NCBI GenBank assembly: GCA_920105805.1
Contig: CAKKTI010000152.1
Location: forward strand, 1-35,421
Reading direction: 5' to 3'
Origin: Condylostoma magnum
Lineage: Eukaryota > Ciliophora > Heterotrichea > Heterotrichida > Condylostomatidae
DNA: 35,421 nucleotides
This document shows, one piece after another, positions 9,733 to 20,857 of the stretch. The stretch's first letter is position 1. Each line of letters begins with the position of its first letter. A program made the translations under genes and the position numbers. The notes under the pieces are model-generated. The model did no database searches, was not told the origin of the DNA, and saw only the letters and a program-made list of their open reading frames with translations.

Positions 9733-10851
9733 ATGCGAAATTCTCGAGTTAGAGAACTTGAGCGACTTCATAAATAAATTTCAAAAGGAAAATCAACTTT
9801 TTCCCTCCAAGACCTAGAACGATTTATAAAACAAAAAATAGAAGATAACATGCTTCCTCCCCAAGTATCCTTATCTCAATTCATGCAAGCATATGAGAAA
9901 GAAATAACACGATTAGAGCAATACGAGCAAACTATAGTAGACAACATTAGCCACTACGATGAAAGATACGAAGAGGCTAAGGAAAAACTCGCAGAGTTTT
10001 AAGACACTGAGGAAAAAACGGAAGAAGGTATAGCAGTGGACAGTACATTAGAGTTAATAGTAGACCAAGCCAGAGATTTGAGTGCAATGAACATCAACAA
10101 TACAGCAGATTCTTACTTTGTCATAAAGGTAGACGGTGAATCGGTATTCCAAAGCGAAGTTGTTGCAAATACCTCATAGCCAGTTTGGAATGAAAGATTA
10201 AGTATTCCAATTGACTTCCCAGACTAAGTAATTGATATTGAAGTATGGGACTATGATGAATACGACCCTGAGCATATAGGAAAGGTTTGAATTGATCTAG
10301 ATACTTTAAGGGATTAAGTAATACATAATAGATGGTATGAGTTGTATGGAATGGAGGATATAAAGGCTGGGGAGCTAAAACTTACATTGTAGTGGATTCA
10401 TTCGATGGAGGAGTATTATGAGAACACGTTAGATAGATTGGAGTAGATTTTAGACCAGACGGAAGCTTTGTAAGATGCAGTTGCGGAGAATTTAAAGGGA
10501 ATGAAAGAAGGAACAGGAAAGGATCTTCTATTGGCTTGGTTTAGACCGTTGCCAGAAACTCCTAATACTTCTAGGCCTGGTTCAAGGCAAGAAGGAGACT
10601 TTTTAAGCATTAGTAGCAGTAAGGTTAATTCTACCATTACTTCACCTAAGGAAGGAAATAGGAATAGATCTAATATAATGAGTTTTGAGAAGGTATTATA
10701 GGGATCTGATTCGGATATTAAGAGTTCTATATATGATGAAAAGTAAAAGACTAATTTGTTTGCTATTGGAATGTACTTGTCTATGAAGTCAAGTTATCAA
10801 GGTTAGTTAGATTAGTATTGCGAAAATGGTAAAGAAAACTGTGGGATGTGA
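9733..10851 (+). CDS. C2-domain protein with flanking coiled coils
   Basis: 372 residues. An N-terminal coiled coil ('QAYEKEITRLEQYEQ', 'YEEAKEKLAEFQ') leads to a C2 domain at about residues 104-222: 'LELIVDQARDLSAM', 'ADSYFVIKVDGESVFQSEVV', 'PVWNERLSIPIDF' and 'IDIEVWDYDEYDPEHIGKVW'. Asp residues in the loops are compatible with Ca2+ and phospholipid binding. Trp186 is TGA (10288-10290) in 'GKVWIDL', the usual hydrophobic position of the last C2 str​ands. A second coiled coil and a Ser/Asn-rich tail follow. The end is TGA 10849-10851. It is the last gene of a same-strand run (pseudokinase, Alba, FYVE-like, C2) with gaps of about 30, 14 and 32 nt; Ca2+ and membrane functions recur in the run. 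Confidence 0.85.
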
Positions 10852-11134
10852 TTATTTAAAAATAGGCAGCTTTTATAAGAGGATATGCTTATTATAAAAA
10901 TAGTAGTTTATATTAATTTATTACATAAAAATTCCTAAAATGTTATTCTAGCATACTAAATATCTATTTATAAATACATCAATTTTAAATAACAACATAT
11001 AAACTTTGAATATATGTATTCTACCCTTATGATTATTAAACATGCATAAAAGCTGCTTGTTTACTCCAATACATCATTAAAAAACAATTATAATATGAGG
11101 CCAATTTGTGATAAAGTGATTACATAAACTATTC

Positions 11135-11488
11135 TCATCCTGTGGTAAATTTGGTGACAGCTTTAGTTCCTTCAGATACAGCATGTTTGGCAAGTTCTCC
11201 AGGTAAAATTAGTCTTACAGCTGTTTGAATCTCTCTGCTAGACAATGTTCTCTTCTTACTATATCTAACAAGTCGAGATGATTCTAAGCAGACACGTTCG
11301 AAGATATCGTTGATGAATGAATTCATAATATTCATTGATCTCTTGGAAACTCCTGTATCGGGATGTACTTATTTCAAAACTCTATAAATATATAATGAAA
11401 AGGTTTCACTCCTCTTTTTAGTCTTTCTTCTTTCTTATTGAATGGGAGCTGGTCTTCTAGCTTTTTCGGGCATTCTCTTTCCGGGCAT
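11135..11488 (-). CDS. H2B: Histone H2B
   Basis: 117 residues, a core nucleosome histone. The histone fold is almost canonical: '[20 protein letters not shown]', '[15 protein letters not shown]', '[20 protein letters not shown]' and the C-terminal helix '[13 protein letters not shown]'. The N-terminal tail is short and basic. Two points fix the code. Gln40 in the invariant 'LKQVHPDTG' is TAA, so UAA=Gln. The protein ends with TGA 11135-11137 right after 'KFTTG', where H2B normally ends, so UGA also terminates. The start is ATG 11486-11488; a second in-frame ATG is five codons on. CCAAT motifs lie about 50-70 nt upstream of the start. Confidence 0.95.
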
Positions 11489-12077
11489 TTTATTTTAACT
11501 CTAATAATTTCTGCCGCTTAAATAGCCATTTATAATCCAATAGGGAAATGTGATTGGTTAAAAAATATATCAAGTTTAGATACAGCTATAATAAAGTGAT
11601 TGCAATGTAGAAGTATTGAAATAATCTGCTATAGGTATTTAGTCTATGGAAAAATATTAAGAAGAAGTAGATTCGAATTGATATTTATTAATTACTATAG
11701 TATATTTTCATACTACGTTAGGAAATATAGAAGAAAATAAGAAACTTATACAAAAAAAGATTTCGTTCTCTCTATAGCATTTTATTAGTAAATTGTTTTA
11801 TTTTGTTGTTGGCTCAAAACAAAAATTACACTTACTATAAATTTAGTAACATTAGAATAATTAGTATTTAATACATTTCCTCGGAATTAATACCAATATC
11901 TAATTATATCAAATAGTATAAATAATTATACTTTCGTTGGTGATCAATATTTAGGTATTTAATTTCTTATTTACACAAGTAGCTATTAGGCGTCTTATGT
12001 AAATTCTAATATTTATTAGTAACAATCACAATTATACAACGCGTAATTTATACATACGAATACTATATTAGATTTAA
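11489..12077. other. Intergenic region upstream of H2B
   Basis: 589 AT-rich bases between the H2B start and the end of the small Tim gene, both on the minus strand. The only features I can support are the CCAAT motifs nearest H2B. Open frames occur on both strands but carry no recognisable motif. A non-coding RNA gene cannot be excluded. Confidence 0.5.
11537..11557 (-). promoter_or_regulatory. Paired CCAAT motifs upstream of H2B
   Basis: CCAAT at 11537-11541 and ATTGG (CCAAT on the minus strand) at 11553-11557, in opposite orientations and 49 to 69 bases upstream of the H2B start codon. CCAAT boxes bound by NF-Y-type factors are common in eukaryotic histone promoters. Use here is inferred only from position and sequence. 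Confidence 0.45.
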
Positions 12078-12347
12078 TCATTACTACTTAGGATTTAAAA
12101 TATTTAGATCTTTATTACTAGTTCCAATTCCGAAATATTCTCTAAGGAAAGTTGTCTCATTAACTGATCTAATAAATCTTTAGTTATATTCTGATACCTT
12201 TGCATAGCAATTTTTTAAACATGTGTCTTCTGGGGGAATGATTTCTTTATTCCTGAATTAATTTGCACATTTTTTAATGCAATGAGACACTATTTAATTG
12301 TAAAGTTTCATTTCCTCGTACATTACTTAGCTTTAATAGTCTGACAT
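12078..12347 (-). CDS. Small Tim chaperone (Tim8/9/10/13 family)
   Basis: About 87-89 residues, the normal size. It has the defining twin CX3C motif: C23-IKK-C27 and C43-LKN-C47 separated by 15 residues, between helices ('YEEMKLYNQIVSHC' and 'CYAKVSEYNQRFIRSV'). Small Tims form hexameric chaperones in the mitochondrial intermembrane space that escort hydrophobic precursors to the TIM22 and sorting machineries; the four Cys form two disulfides. Which subfamily it belongs to is unclear. The start is ATG 12345-12347; a second Met is eight codons on. It ends with all three former stops in a row, TAG-TAA-TGA (12086 down to 12078); the first is probably used. It is divergent from the DHHC gene across about 270 nt. 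Confidence 0.85.
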
Positions 12348-12618
12348 ATAATTATTATACAATAAATTTTATTGAAAATATAGTCGCTGTATAAACGAGT
12401 AGAGAAAGTATTTGCTAGTAGATCTAGTAATAGTTAGTTATCAGATTTTCTTTTATTTTAGGAATACAAAAAATAGACTGAATAACAAATATATTTTAAA
12501 ATATGATCAAGCTATGTAATCCACTTATATGTTTAAATAGGCTATAGAACAATAATTTAACTAGTTATACAATATAACTTTTTCCAAAACACTTTATAAG
12601 AAATTAAACTATAAAAAT
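12348..12618. other. Divergent promoter region (small Tim / DHHC)
   Basis: 271 AT-rich bases separate the start codons of the small Tim gene (minus) and the palmitoyltransferase gene (plus). It should contain both promoters. No specific element stands out. Confidence 0.45.
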
Positions 12619-13563
12619 ATGGAATACCAAACTTTTCTATTTTGCTATTTCTCTACTGGTGTATTTATTTCATACATCATTTTATTCAGTGACCCAGAAC
12701 AGACCGGAATAATAGGATTTTTTGGTAGATTAATATTCATAACTTTTCCGAGAATAGTATGACAAATATCAATTTTAATCTTAGGAGAAAATAGTGCAAA
12801 CATTTTATATTACTATGCTTCTTACCCCTTTTAAAAGAAATTTCCTCTTTTACAAGCCTTAATGCTTCTATTTATTGCAGGCCTTTATTACATATATGAT
12901 ACTGAATGTAATAGTAGAACTCCTAATGCGTTCTTTGATGATGAATAATTTTACTTGACTTTAATACTTGTTATGATAACAGTTAGCCTAAATATAACAG
13001 CTTCTTATATAGATCCAGGTAGTTAGAAAGACTGCTAAATTTAGTATGCATATGATGGTGTTGTTTACAGGAAAATTGAATGCAATACTTGTAAAATCAC
13101 AAAAGCTCCAAGGTCAAAACATTGTTCTATATGCTAAAAGTGTATTTAGAGATAGGATCATCATTGTGTTTGGATAAATAATTGTATTGGATACAAAAAT
13201 CATGCTATTTTTGTACTTTTTATCTTTAGTGCTATGATTTTAACAATACATTGCAGTTTTGTTGCCTTTTTAACAATAGTTGATATTGCTTTATAGTAAA
13301 AAGTATTGATTAGATAATTATATGCGGGAAATGTAAGACTATCAAATGTTTTTAATTTTTTGTACTATAATTATGCAACCTTATGCATATTTGCCTTAAT
13401 AATGGTAGTATTGGCAATTTATTTGTGTATTATTTTTGTATTTTAACTGTACTTAATAAAGTAGAATTTAACAGCAAATGAATACTATAGGAAAAAATTA
13501 TGTCCAAATATTTATGACAAGGGTATCATTCAAAACTTTAAAGAATTGCTTCTAGCTATCTAA
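12619..13563 (+). CDS. DHHC palmitoyltransferase
   Basis: 314 residues. Protein S-acyltransferases attach palmitate to Cys residues on the cytosolic face of membranes. The Cys-rich domain is intact: '[19 protein letters not shown]', 'CQKC', then D180-H-H-C183 followed by '[12 protein letters not shown]'. Two hydrophobic membrane spans precede it (about residues 6-20 and 85-130, including '[15 protein letters not shown]'-like sequence) and two follow it ('[15 protein letters not shown]', '[17 protein letters not shown]'). A TTxE-like 'LTANEYYR' follows the last span, as in the family. TAG encodes the Gln directly before DHHC. The gene ends at TAA 13561-13563, because reading on would run into the end of the opposing MGCC gene. 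It is tail-to-tail with three genes whose products start MGCC, likely S-acylation substrates. Confidence 0.92.
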
Positions 13564-13594
13564 CATTTAAATTCTAAATCTAATCTTACCTAAA

Positions 13595-14470
13595 CTAACT
13601 GTCAACTGGTGGGTTGGTATCAGCAGCATCTTGTTCTTCCTTCTCCTCTTCCTTTTCTTCTGTTTTCTCTTCCTTTTCTTCTTTATCTTCCTTTTCCTCT
13701 TTAGCTTATTGAGCTTATTACTTATCCTCTGGTTTTTCACTCTTTTACTCCTCCTTCTTCTTTTATCCACTCTTAACAACTGTAGTTGTTTACTTTGATT
13801 GCAATCCTTTAGGTGGTTAGGTAACTTTTTAAACTAGTTTTCTAAAAGTAGCTGAATGTAATAAATGGGTGTTATTATTACTTAGTAGTTATTAAGTAAA
13901 GACATTCTTATTTAGCCCATTCTTATAATCAACTTTTCCTAAAATTATAGCTTTATTACTCTTATAATCATATTCCTTAATGAATTAATTCACTGTATTA
14001 ACATCTAAATCTTTACCTACAGCTAAATAAGGAGTGGCGTTTACAGATAAATCAGCTATCATGTCAATCATCTTTTCAAAATTCTCCGGAGATATTTAAT
14101 CTTTCCCTTAATTGAACAGCTCAAAAATATTTTAAGCCTTTGCTTTATCACTTAATTTCCTTGTTACAAGAATTTGAGCTAAAAGGACATTAGTGACTGG
14201 ATATTGAGGTTACTTTGAGATTTTACTGTAAAATTTCCTCATTTTATCCTGAGGTTGAGAGAGATCCGCAGTTATACCGAGTTTTTCATGTATTTATTGC
14301 ACTTCATTTAATTTCAGCACGGTCTTGTCCCCAATTTCTTTTATGAATTTCTCATAATCTAGGTATCCAAAATCACTATTAGATTCTCCATTGAAAACTT
14401 GATTCTCAATAGGTGTAAAGCTAACTCCTTGTATGGAGTGCTGTTTATCACGAGTACTGCAACAACCCAT
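13595..14470 (-). CDS. MGCC protein 1, predicted N-myristoylated and palmitoylated, KEKE tail
   Basis: 291 residues. It starts 'MGCCSTRDKQ': Gly2 with Ser5-type context for N-myristoylation and Cys3/Cys4 for palmitoylation, a dual membrane anchor. The middle is helical with degenerate EF-hand-like segments ('NIFELFNQGKDQISPENFEK') and shares 'TPYLA' and flanking pattern with the next gene upstream. The C-terminus has a long Lys/Glu-rich (KEKE) tract around 13620-13740 before 'NPPVDS'. The start is ATG 14468-14470, 43 nt after the stop of MGCC protein 2. Four candidate stops cluster at the end: TAG 13595-13597, TAA 13586, TAG 13580 and TAG 13574. No TGA is available before the opposing DHHC gene. 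Cytosolic-face membrane localisation is inferred. Confidence 0.75.
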
Positions 14471-14513
14471 TTTTAACCAATTATTTAAAGAAATGTTTTG
14501 AAAACTAATTAAC

Positions 14514-15212
14514 TTATGAGGGCTTTTGCTGGGTATTATCAGGGGTTTCAGTATTTATTTTTCTTAGCTTTAACCTAATCATATAAGGATACAGTAGTTA
14601 CTTTGGTCTCTTTTATTCTGTAAGTTACTATATAAATTGTTATTTTGAGAATACAGCATCTTAGTAGTTTAACTCGCTTATTAAATTATTTGCAAAATGT
14701 GCAGGAGTTTTCAGTTGTTATATATAGGCTTGAACTTTTACCACACTGTAGTCATTTTGTGCACCTGCTAGATAGGGTGTCATAAAAGTGGAGACAAACA
14801 CTATGTTAGCTGCCATTGTTTCTAACTCTCTTTTAGCCAAATTTTGCTATTGATTACAGTATAAATCGAATAATATACTGCATTTTTCAGCTTCATTGAT
14901 TTATTATACTAACGTTATGGCAGTTAAGATTAATAATAGAGAGTATTATGTAGCTGTTTTTGCTGCTGTAAAAAATTTATGATAAGCGTCCATTGCGTTT
15001 TCTAGCTAACATTGGATTCCTAGTTACTGAACAAATTATCGTAATTCTTATTCGGAAAATTCTCTCGTGCTTGGTAAAAGTTGCTGTATTCTAGTAAATT
15101 TGGTTTAGGCTAGTTTCGAGTTTTATTCACCCATTAAAATAATACGCTCATCTGCATTTAGACTATCATTTTTAAAGTTTATAGGGGATCCTCTAGACTC
15201 GCAACAACCCAT
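14514..15212 (-). CDS. MGCC protein 2, predicted dual-acylated
   Basis: 232 residues, middle member of the tandem triplet. It starts 'MGCCESRGSPIN', again with Gly2, Cys3 and Cys4. The body is helical: 'SLLLILTAITLVQQINEAEK', then 'CSILFDLYCN', which matches 'ASILFDLQKH' in protein 3 and 'NIFELFNQGK' in protein 1, and 'FMTPYLAGA', which matches 'NATPYLAVG' in protein 1. Related sequence, shared start and adjacency point to tandem duplication. The ILFDL segment resembles an EF-hand entering helix without a full Ca2+ loop. The end is TAA 14514-14516 with TAG 14505 behind it. The first in-frame TGA lies inside the next gene, so UAA or UAG must terminate. Only 4 nt separate its ATG from the stop of protein 3. 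Confidence 0.75.
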
Positions 15213-15216
15213 TTTT

Positions 15217-15891
15217 TTAATAACTTTCATCCGAGCTTATTTCTTGGTCAAATGAACTCGAATCTGTGATAATTGATCTTATTCCAGTGCTACATAGAAT
15301 AGATCTTCTATAATCAGTGGCAACTAATTATGCTTAAAACGTCTTCTTATCTAACTCCTCATAGTCTCCCATTATTTCATCTGTTATAGTTGATAAAACG
15401 GTTAATGAATTTAGTTCAAGTTTTGAAATATAGTTATTTAGCTTTTTTTGCACTTTGTTCGTTTTTTAAGCTAATGTTGTTAATATTGCAATTGCTGTAT
15501 TAAACAACTTGTTGATAATCTATATAAGCTATTCCCTTTAGATCTTTTTATGTTTTTGTAAGTCAAATAATATGCTTGCTTTTTCGAGATCATCAATCTC
15601 TTGTATTAACAGCAATGAGTATACAATTTTACCCAAGCAATACTAGTTATCGAAAGAAATTGCCGCTAGAAACTTTTAATTGTGCTTATCTGATATAAAT
15701 TCCGCTGTAAAAACTTAATCTAATTGTTCAAAATCCAACAAAGGCATGGTTTAAAGTTTTTCCAGCAGCTTATATATATCAATACTCTAATTCAATAACA
15801 CTCTTTCTTTCTTAGCTATGTACTTCTCTATATAACCCATATTCTATAGAACATTTGAATGAGGGTCAACTTTACCTTGGCAGCACCCCAT
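15217..15891 (-). CDS. MGCC protein 3, predicted dual-acylated
   Basis: 224 residues, first of the triplet in transcription order. It starts 'MGCCQGKVDP', with Gly2, Cys3 and Cys4 as in its two neighbours. The body shares 'YSLLLIQEIDDLEKASILFD' with protein 2 ('SLLLIL...EAEKCSILFD'). The function is unknown; with the N-terminal signal it should sit on a membrane. The stop is TAA 15217-15219, four bases (15213-15216) before the ATG of protein 2. If TAA were only Gln the frame would run into the next gene and meet TGA about 40 nt in. The start is divergent from LRRC9, 74 nt away. Confidence 0.75.
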
Positions 15892-15965
15892 TTCTAATAT
15901 TTATTACGCATACCTAACTTATAAAACCTAAACCAACTCTCAATTATCTCATAGAATATTAAAAA

Positions 15966-18900
15966 ATGGAACCTTCATCTAAGAAAAGACAAGAATAAGA
16001 TGATTTCAACAAATTATTAGAAGGGGCTGGGCTGCAGCCTGATTAATTCTTTAACAAACATCTAGTCACTAACTTAGAAATAGCACTAGATGATATTGAG
16101 TCAATCGAGTCAGTTTAAAACTTCGTAAACCTCAAATCCCTTACTATAACCTTTTGCGGCATTTAAAATATAGAGGGCTTAGAGTCTTTAAATTAACTAG
16201 AAGAGTTGTGGCTTTGTGATAACCTAATCACGCGTATAGAAGGATTAGACTACAACTAAAATCTTAAGAAGCTTTACTTATAGTCTAATAAAATTAGTGT
16301 AATTGAAGGCTTAGATCATTTGAATTCTTTAATGATATTTTGGATTGCAGAAAACTAATTGACTTCTTTAAAGGGAATTGAAGAACTTTAAAGTCTCTAG
16401 GAGTTGAACGCTGCTGGAAACTAAATAAAAAGTTGCGCAAATTAACTGTAAAATTTATAAGAGCTTTAAGTTCTTAATATATCAGCTAATAGGATTGGCA
16501 GTTTTAAGGAAATTCTACCCTTATCTTAAATGACATCGCTTAAATTTCTGTCATTAAATGATCCACACTACGGGGAAAATCCTATTTGTAATCTGTGTAA
16601 TTATTAAGTATTTGCCATGTATCATTTGCCAAGGCTTTAGTATTTAGACTGCTAATTAATTTCATAAGAAGCAAAATCAAATGCTTAGAATACTTTTATA
16701 AAGAAGAAAATGTACTACAATATGCGAATTAAAACAATTAAAAGGTGCGCGTCTAATATAATCAATAATATAGTCTAAAACATTTTAATGTAGTATGAGG
16801 AAAAGATTTAAAGTGAGTTAAAAGCCTTAATTTTTGAAGAGGAAAGCATAATAAGGGAACAAGATGAGTTAGAAATTAATGACAACCCTGAAATTCCTAA
16901 CTTTTATACTTTTGAAGGGGAATCTGAGAACCCGCTGCACTAGGAAATATTAGACGACTTAAAAGCTTAGCTAAGAACCAAAAGAAAACTTCTAAGGCTA
17001 AGAATAGACAAGGAAGAAGGAAAAATAAGGGATGCTATATATATTGCTAATTAAATAACTGAAAAGGTTAAGCAAGAAGCTGATAAAAACATAGTAAAAC
17101 TAATTGCTGAACTGGATACAGGAGGAAATATAAGATTTGAGGAGGGAAATCCTGATGAAAAATGGTTTCAAAGTATATCTGAGCTCCTGTAACAACGTAA
17201 AAGCCCCAAAATGCCGTAAATAATAGTCACACGAGTTATAAGAATACATAATAAGTTCATTAGGACTAGATTTGATGAAAGATTAGAGTAATTAGTCGAT
17301 TTAGGTGATAACTAATATCGATAGAACATCTAGTACTTATTTTACACTGACAGCTTAAGCAAAATGGAGAAATTTGTTGATAATGAAAACACAAATATAC
17401 CAATTCCTTTAATAACCTCATTAATGTTAGCTGAAACAGGTAGAGTTAATTTCAAAGGGAATAAAGACCATCTTATCTTTGAAAAACCAGGTATGCTAGT
17501 AGTATGTAAGGTGTATTTAACCCAAAGGCAGGTTTAAGATAAGTAAGAGCCAACTTACCCGGATAATCAGTCTTTATAGCAGATTCTACTGCACTCTGCA
17601 CCTTAAAATCCAAAAGATCGTTTATTCTTATATAGAGTAAGCGAAAGTGAGTAAAAACACAAGATCTGATTTGCATATGATAATCAATTAGTCATGCCTG
17701 AGTATTTAGTTTATTTTGAATATGAAAGCAATTTACTTCCTTAGGCTGGTATTCCTGAAGAGCCTGCTAACTTAGATGAACTGTATAGAGCAGATTTAGC
17801 GTAAATTTAACTGAGTTTATTTGCCTTTTAAGCTCATTGCAACACCTAAATCAATCTAAAAAATTGCTAAGAGTTGAGCTTACAGCCTATTATAGGTAAA
17901 AGAAACTAAATCGATAATTTAAGCTCAATGATACTATAATAGATTTCATAGACCTTTGATTTGACTTAAGTACAGAAAATAAACGTGCATAATAATAATA
18001 TCAAGTCTTTACTGCCATTTAGCTAATTGCCGTAATTGTAATATCTTATAGCAAGTTTTAATTAAATTGAGTCTTTATAGGATTTAGGGTGTCCAAATCT
18101 GTAATACTTAGACTTAACTTATAATCCCTTGTATTCTCTTTCAGGTACTGAAAATATTCCTAAAATAGAAAAAGTTGTTTTATCAAATTGTTAAATTGTG
18201 AATTTAGATTAAATTAATTAGTTAGAAGTTTGCTAGCACATTACTGAGCTTAATCTATAAGGTAATCCTGTTTGCTTTAACCAACGATATAAATACACTG
18301 TATTATAATCCTGTAGATAAATTTAGAATCTAGATGGTGATTAAATCATGCAGGATGAAATGGATTAATTTAATAATTGTCCTTATAATATTACCTAAGA
18401 GTTGGTATAATCACACTGCAATACTTAAAATAATTTCAAAGAAAGCTAAAATTGGCCCAAGTTTGTAAGGAATTTAATATTAGAGGGAATGCATATCAAA
18501 TCAATGTATGGAATCAGTAGTTTTAGTAATATACGAAAACTGAATTTAGCTAGTAATGATATAAGAACTGTTTAGGACTTGTCAGACTGTATTTATTTAG
18601 AAGAACTAATACTAGAAGACAATCTTATAAATACTACAACTGGACTAAATTACTTGAAATAACTAAAAAAATTGGATTTAAGTAAAAATAGAATAGAAGT
18701 TATTGAAGATCTCGATAGACTTGAAAACTTATTATAGCTTTCAATAGATGATAACCAAATAGCTTTATTAAAAGGCTTAGAGTCACTTAATAATCTTATG
18801 GAGCTTTATATTGGAAACAACAGTATTACACAAATGAAGGAAATAATCAATATAAAACAACTGTAATAGCTAATTATTCTGGACATGTCAGGGAACCCGA

Positions 18901-19967
18901 CAACTAAGGAAAAACAGTATAGAAACTACGTCATTTTCCATATTAAAAGGCTTAAGGTGCTAGACGGGGTAAGCGTTATGCCCCAGGAGCACAATTAAGC
19001 AAAAGAGGCATTTGGCGGAAGACTAACTGAGGAAATCCTGGATGCCAGAGTAGGACAAATCGATACGAATAGTATTAAAGTACTGGATCTTTCCGAACTT
19101 AAACTAAGAAGCTTTAAGCACATGTTTCATTATGATAAATTCAAAGAACTACAAGAACTGAACTTATCAGGAAACCAATTTACTTCAATTAACTGTCTTG
19201 GAAAACTGCCTTATTTAAACAAATTAATCATAAGTAGAAATCGTATAGACTCGCTAAAATGTTCTGCTGATGCCGGACTTTCTAACCTAAATAAACTTCA
19301 ATCATTGGACTTATCCCACAATTCCTTATAAAATCTCCAAGGAATTCAATAAGGAAATCTTCAATGGTTACGAGTACTTGTATTAACTCATAATAATCTC
19401 ATATCTTTGGAAGGCATTTACAATATACCAGGCCTTAGAGAACTTGATATAAGCTTTAACAAGCTTAAATCATTTGAAGGCGGCCTTCCTATAAACCTTC
19501 GCTTTATAAGAGCAGATAACAATATGATTCGATCTCTCAATGGATTAGGAAATCTAAGACACTTGAAGGTATTGTAATGCCAAAGCAACAGACTTTAGGA
19601 GTCTGAACTAGATAAAATTTCTGATTTATAATCCTTAATTGAACTTACTTTATGCCAAAATCCACTAGCAAGAACAAGGACATATAGACTTAATATACTT
19701 AAAAGAATTCCTTAGTTAAAGTACCTAGACAATACACCGATATCTGTTGAGGAGTAACAGTAAATTGAAATCATAACAGAGCCTAAAGCCCCACCCTTAG
19801 TTCACTTATCTCAGTAAACGGGGCCAAAAGTAGCAGTTAAATTAACATCCGTTAATTTTGATGGGATTTTTAAAGAACCTCCAAGAAGGCCTTCGTCTAG
19901 TCAAGCTCTGGGAGGTGTGCTTGGAGTTACTCCTCTCTCACATCCTAATCAAAGAAGAAGAAAGTAA
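15966..19967 (+). CDS. LRRC9: LRRC9 orthologue, large leucine-rich-repeat protein
   Basis: 1333 residues, close to animal LRRC9 (about 1450). Several SDS22-like LRR blocks alternate with helical linkers: residues about 40-215 ('LEELWLCDNLITRIEGL', 'LKKLYLQSNKISVIEGL'), about 640-800, and about 835-1260 ('LQELNLSGNQFTSINCLGKL', 'LRELDISFNKLKSF'). Between the first blocks is the LRRC9-type globular segment with 'QYLFYTDSL' and 'HKIWFAYDNQLVMPEYLVYF'; its Trp568 is TGA (17667-17669). LRRC9 is a conserved protein of ciliated organisms, presumed axonemal or basal-body associated. The end is TAA 19965-19967, with TAA 19974 and TGA 19986 behind it. The C-terminal tail is Pro/Arg-rich. I found no intron. 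Confidence 0.9.
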
Positions 19968-20116
19968 GTTATATAACTAGTTAAATGAATATGGTTGGTT
20001 TTAGTACATTTATAAGGAGTTGGGTTAATAAGAGGATTAAATTGATAGTTGTATTCTGTCTAAATATAAAACAACAAGCCAATATTAGTTTTCTCTATAC
20101 ATTCCTTATTTTTATT

Positions 20117-20857
20117 ATGGAGATTTGGAACTCAATATCATTTTCAGCAATCCCAGATTGCTTTATGAGGTCATCTAAACCAATACTACCAGATAACTCA
20201 ACTATAAATCCCTAGACTGAGATTTAACAAAGGAAAGTATCAGAAGATTACGGCCCATAATGGAAATTTTCCCCGTATCGCCGAGCATCAAGATTTGTTA
20301 ATTAACTGTATCGATTCTATGGTAACTAATGAAGCATAGAAAAGGTAAGACAATCTAGATCTAAAAGTCCTCAAATTTACTACTAATCTCAATTTCCAAA
20401 TGCAATGTTAAGTTCAAACTTAGCTGAAAAGTGCGAATAATATCATATATATAATGATTCTTTGTTACAAAATCGATAAAAGTAAAGAAGAAGTAAACCA
20501 AGAAGCAATACACCCTCATTAGACACAAGTTAAAAGAAAGGGATTTATTTAACAGAATTTAATGACTGCATGATATCAAGTAGTTAATAGAAAAATAAGA
20601 CAAAATAATAGAAAACATAAAATATTAAAGTGCATTAATCGCTTTTAGCGGTGCTAAATAACATAGAAACTAATTTCCCAATAAAAGAATAAACCTCTAT
20701 GCTTTAAGATTTATAGCCTTAGGCTTAAACATTGCTACCAAGTTTAAACAAACCTAAATAAAAGGTGAAAAGAGTATACAACAAAAGACTGCTTCAGATA
20801 AAACTCAATGCTAAACCAAAGTTTTACTTGTAGATTAATCAATTTCTCCAAGACTGA
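20117..20857 (+). CDS. Basic protein of unknown function
   Basis: Up to 246 residues, not recognised. It starts 'MEIWNSISFSAIPDCF', has 'SEDYGPQWKFSPYRRASRF' and a long basic, Ser/Gln-rich stretch ('RQKQRRSKPRSNTPSL'), and ends 'KLNAKPKFYLQINQFLQD'. The start ATG 20117 is the first in this frame that gives a coherent sequence; ATG 20165 is an alternative. Two ends are possible: TAG 20831-20833 (238 residues) or TGA 20855-20857. The second would overlap the end of the opposing LRR/cNMP gene by about 20 nt; the first leaves one base between the two stops. Confidence 0.6.

Noticed and set aside
13567-13779. Arg/Lys-rich minus-strand ORF
   Set aside because: It is a frame shadow of the Lys/Glu-rich tail of MGCC protein 1; the low-complexity tract translates into Arg/Lys runs in another frame.
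19964-19980. A 17-nt GT...AG stretch at the end of LRRC9, as a micro-intron
   Set aside because: Removing it opens a frame, but the extended sequence has no LRRC9 similarity and would overlap the next gene. The TAA at 19965 gives a normal end.
19985-20116. Upstream extension of the 20117 gene from ATG 19985
   Set aside because: The added residues are hydrophobic and motif-free, and the stretch sits in the expected 3' flank of LRRC9. The ATG at 20117 starts a more coherent sequence.
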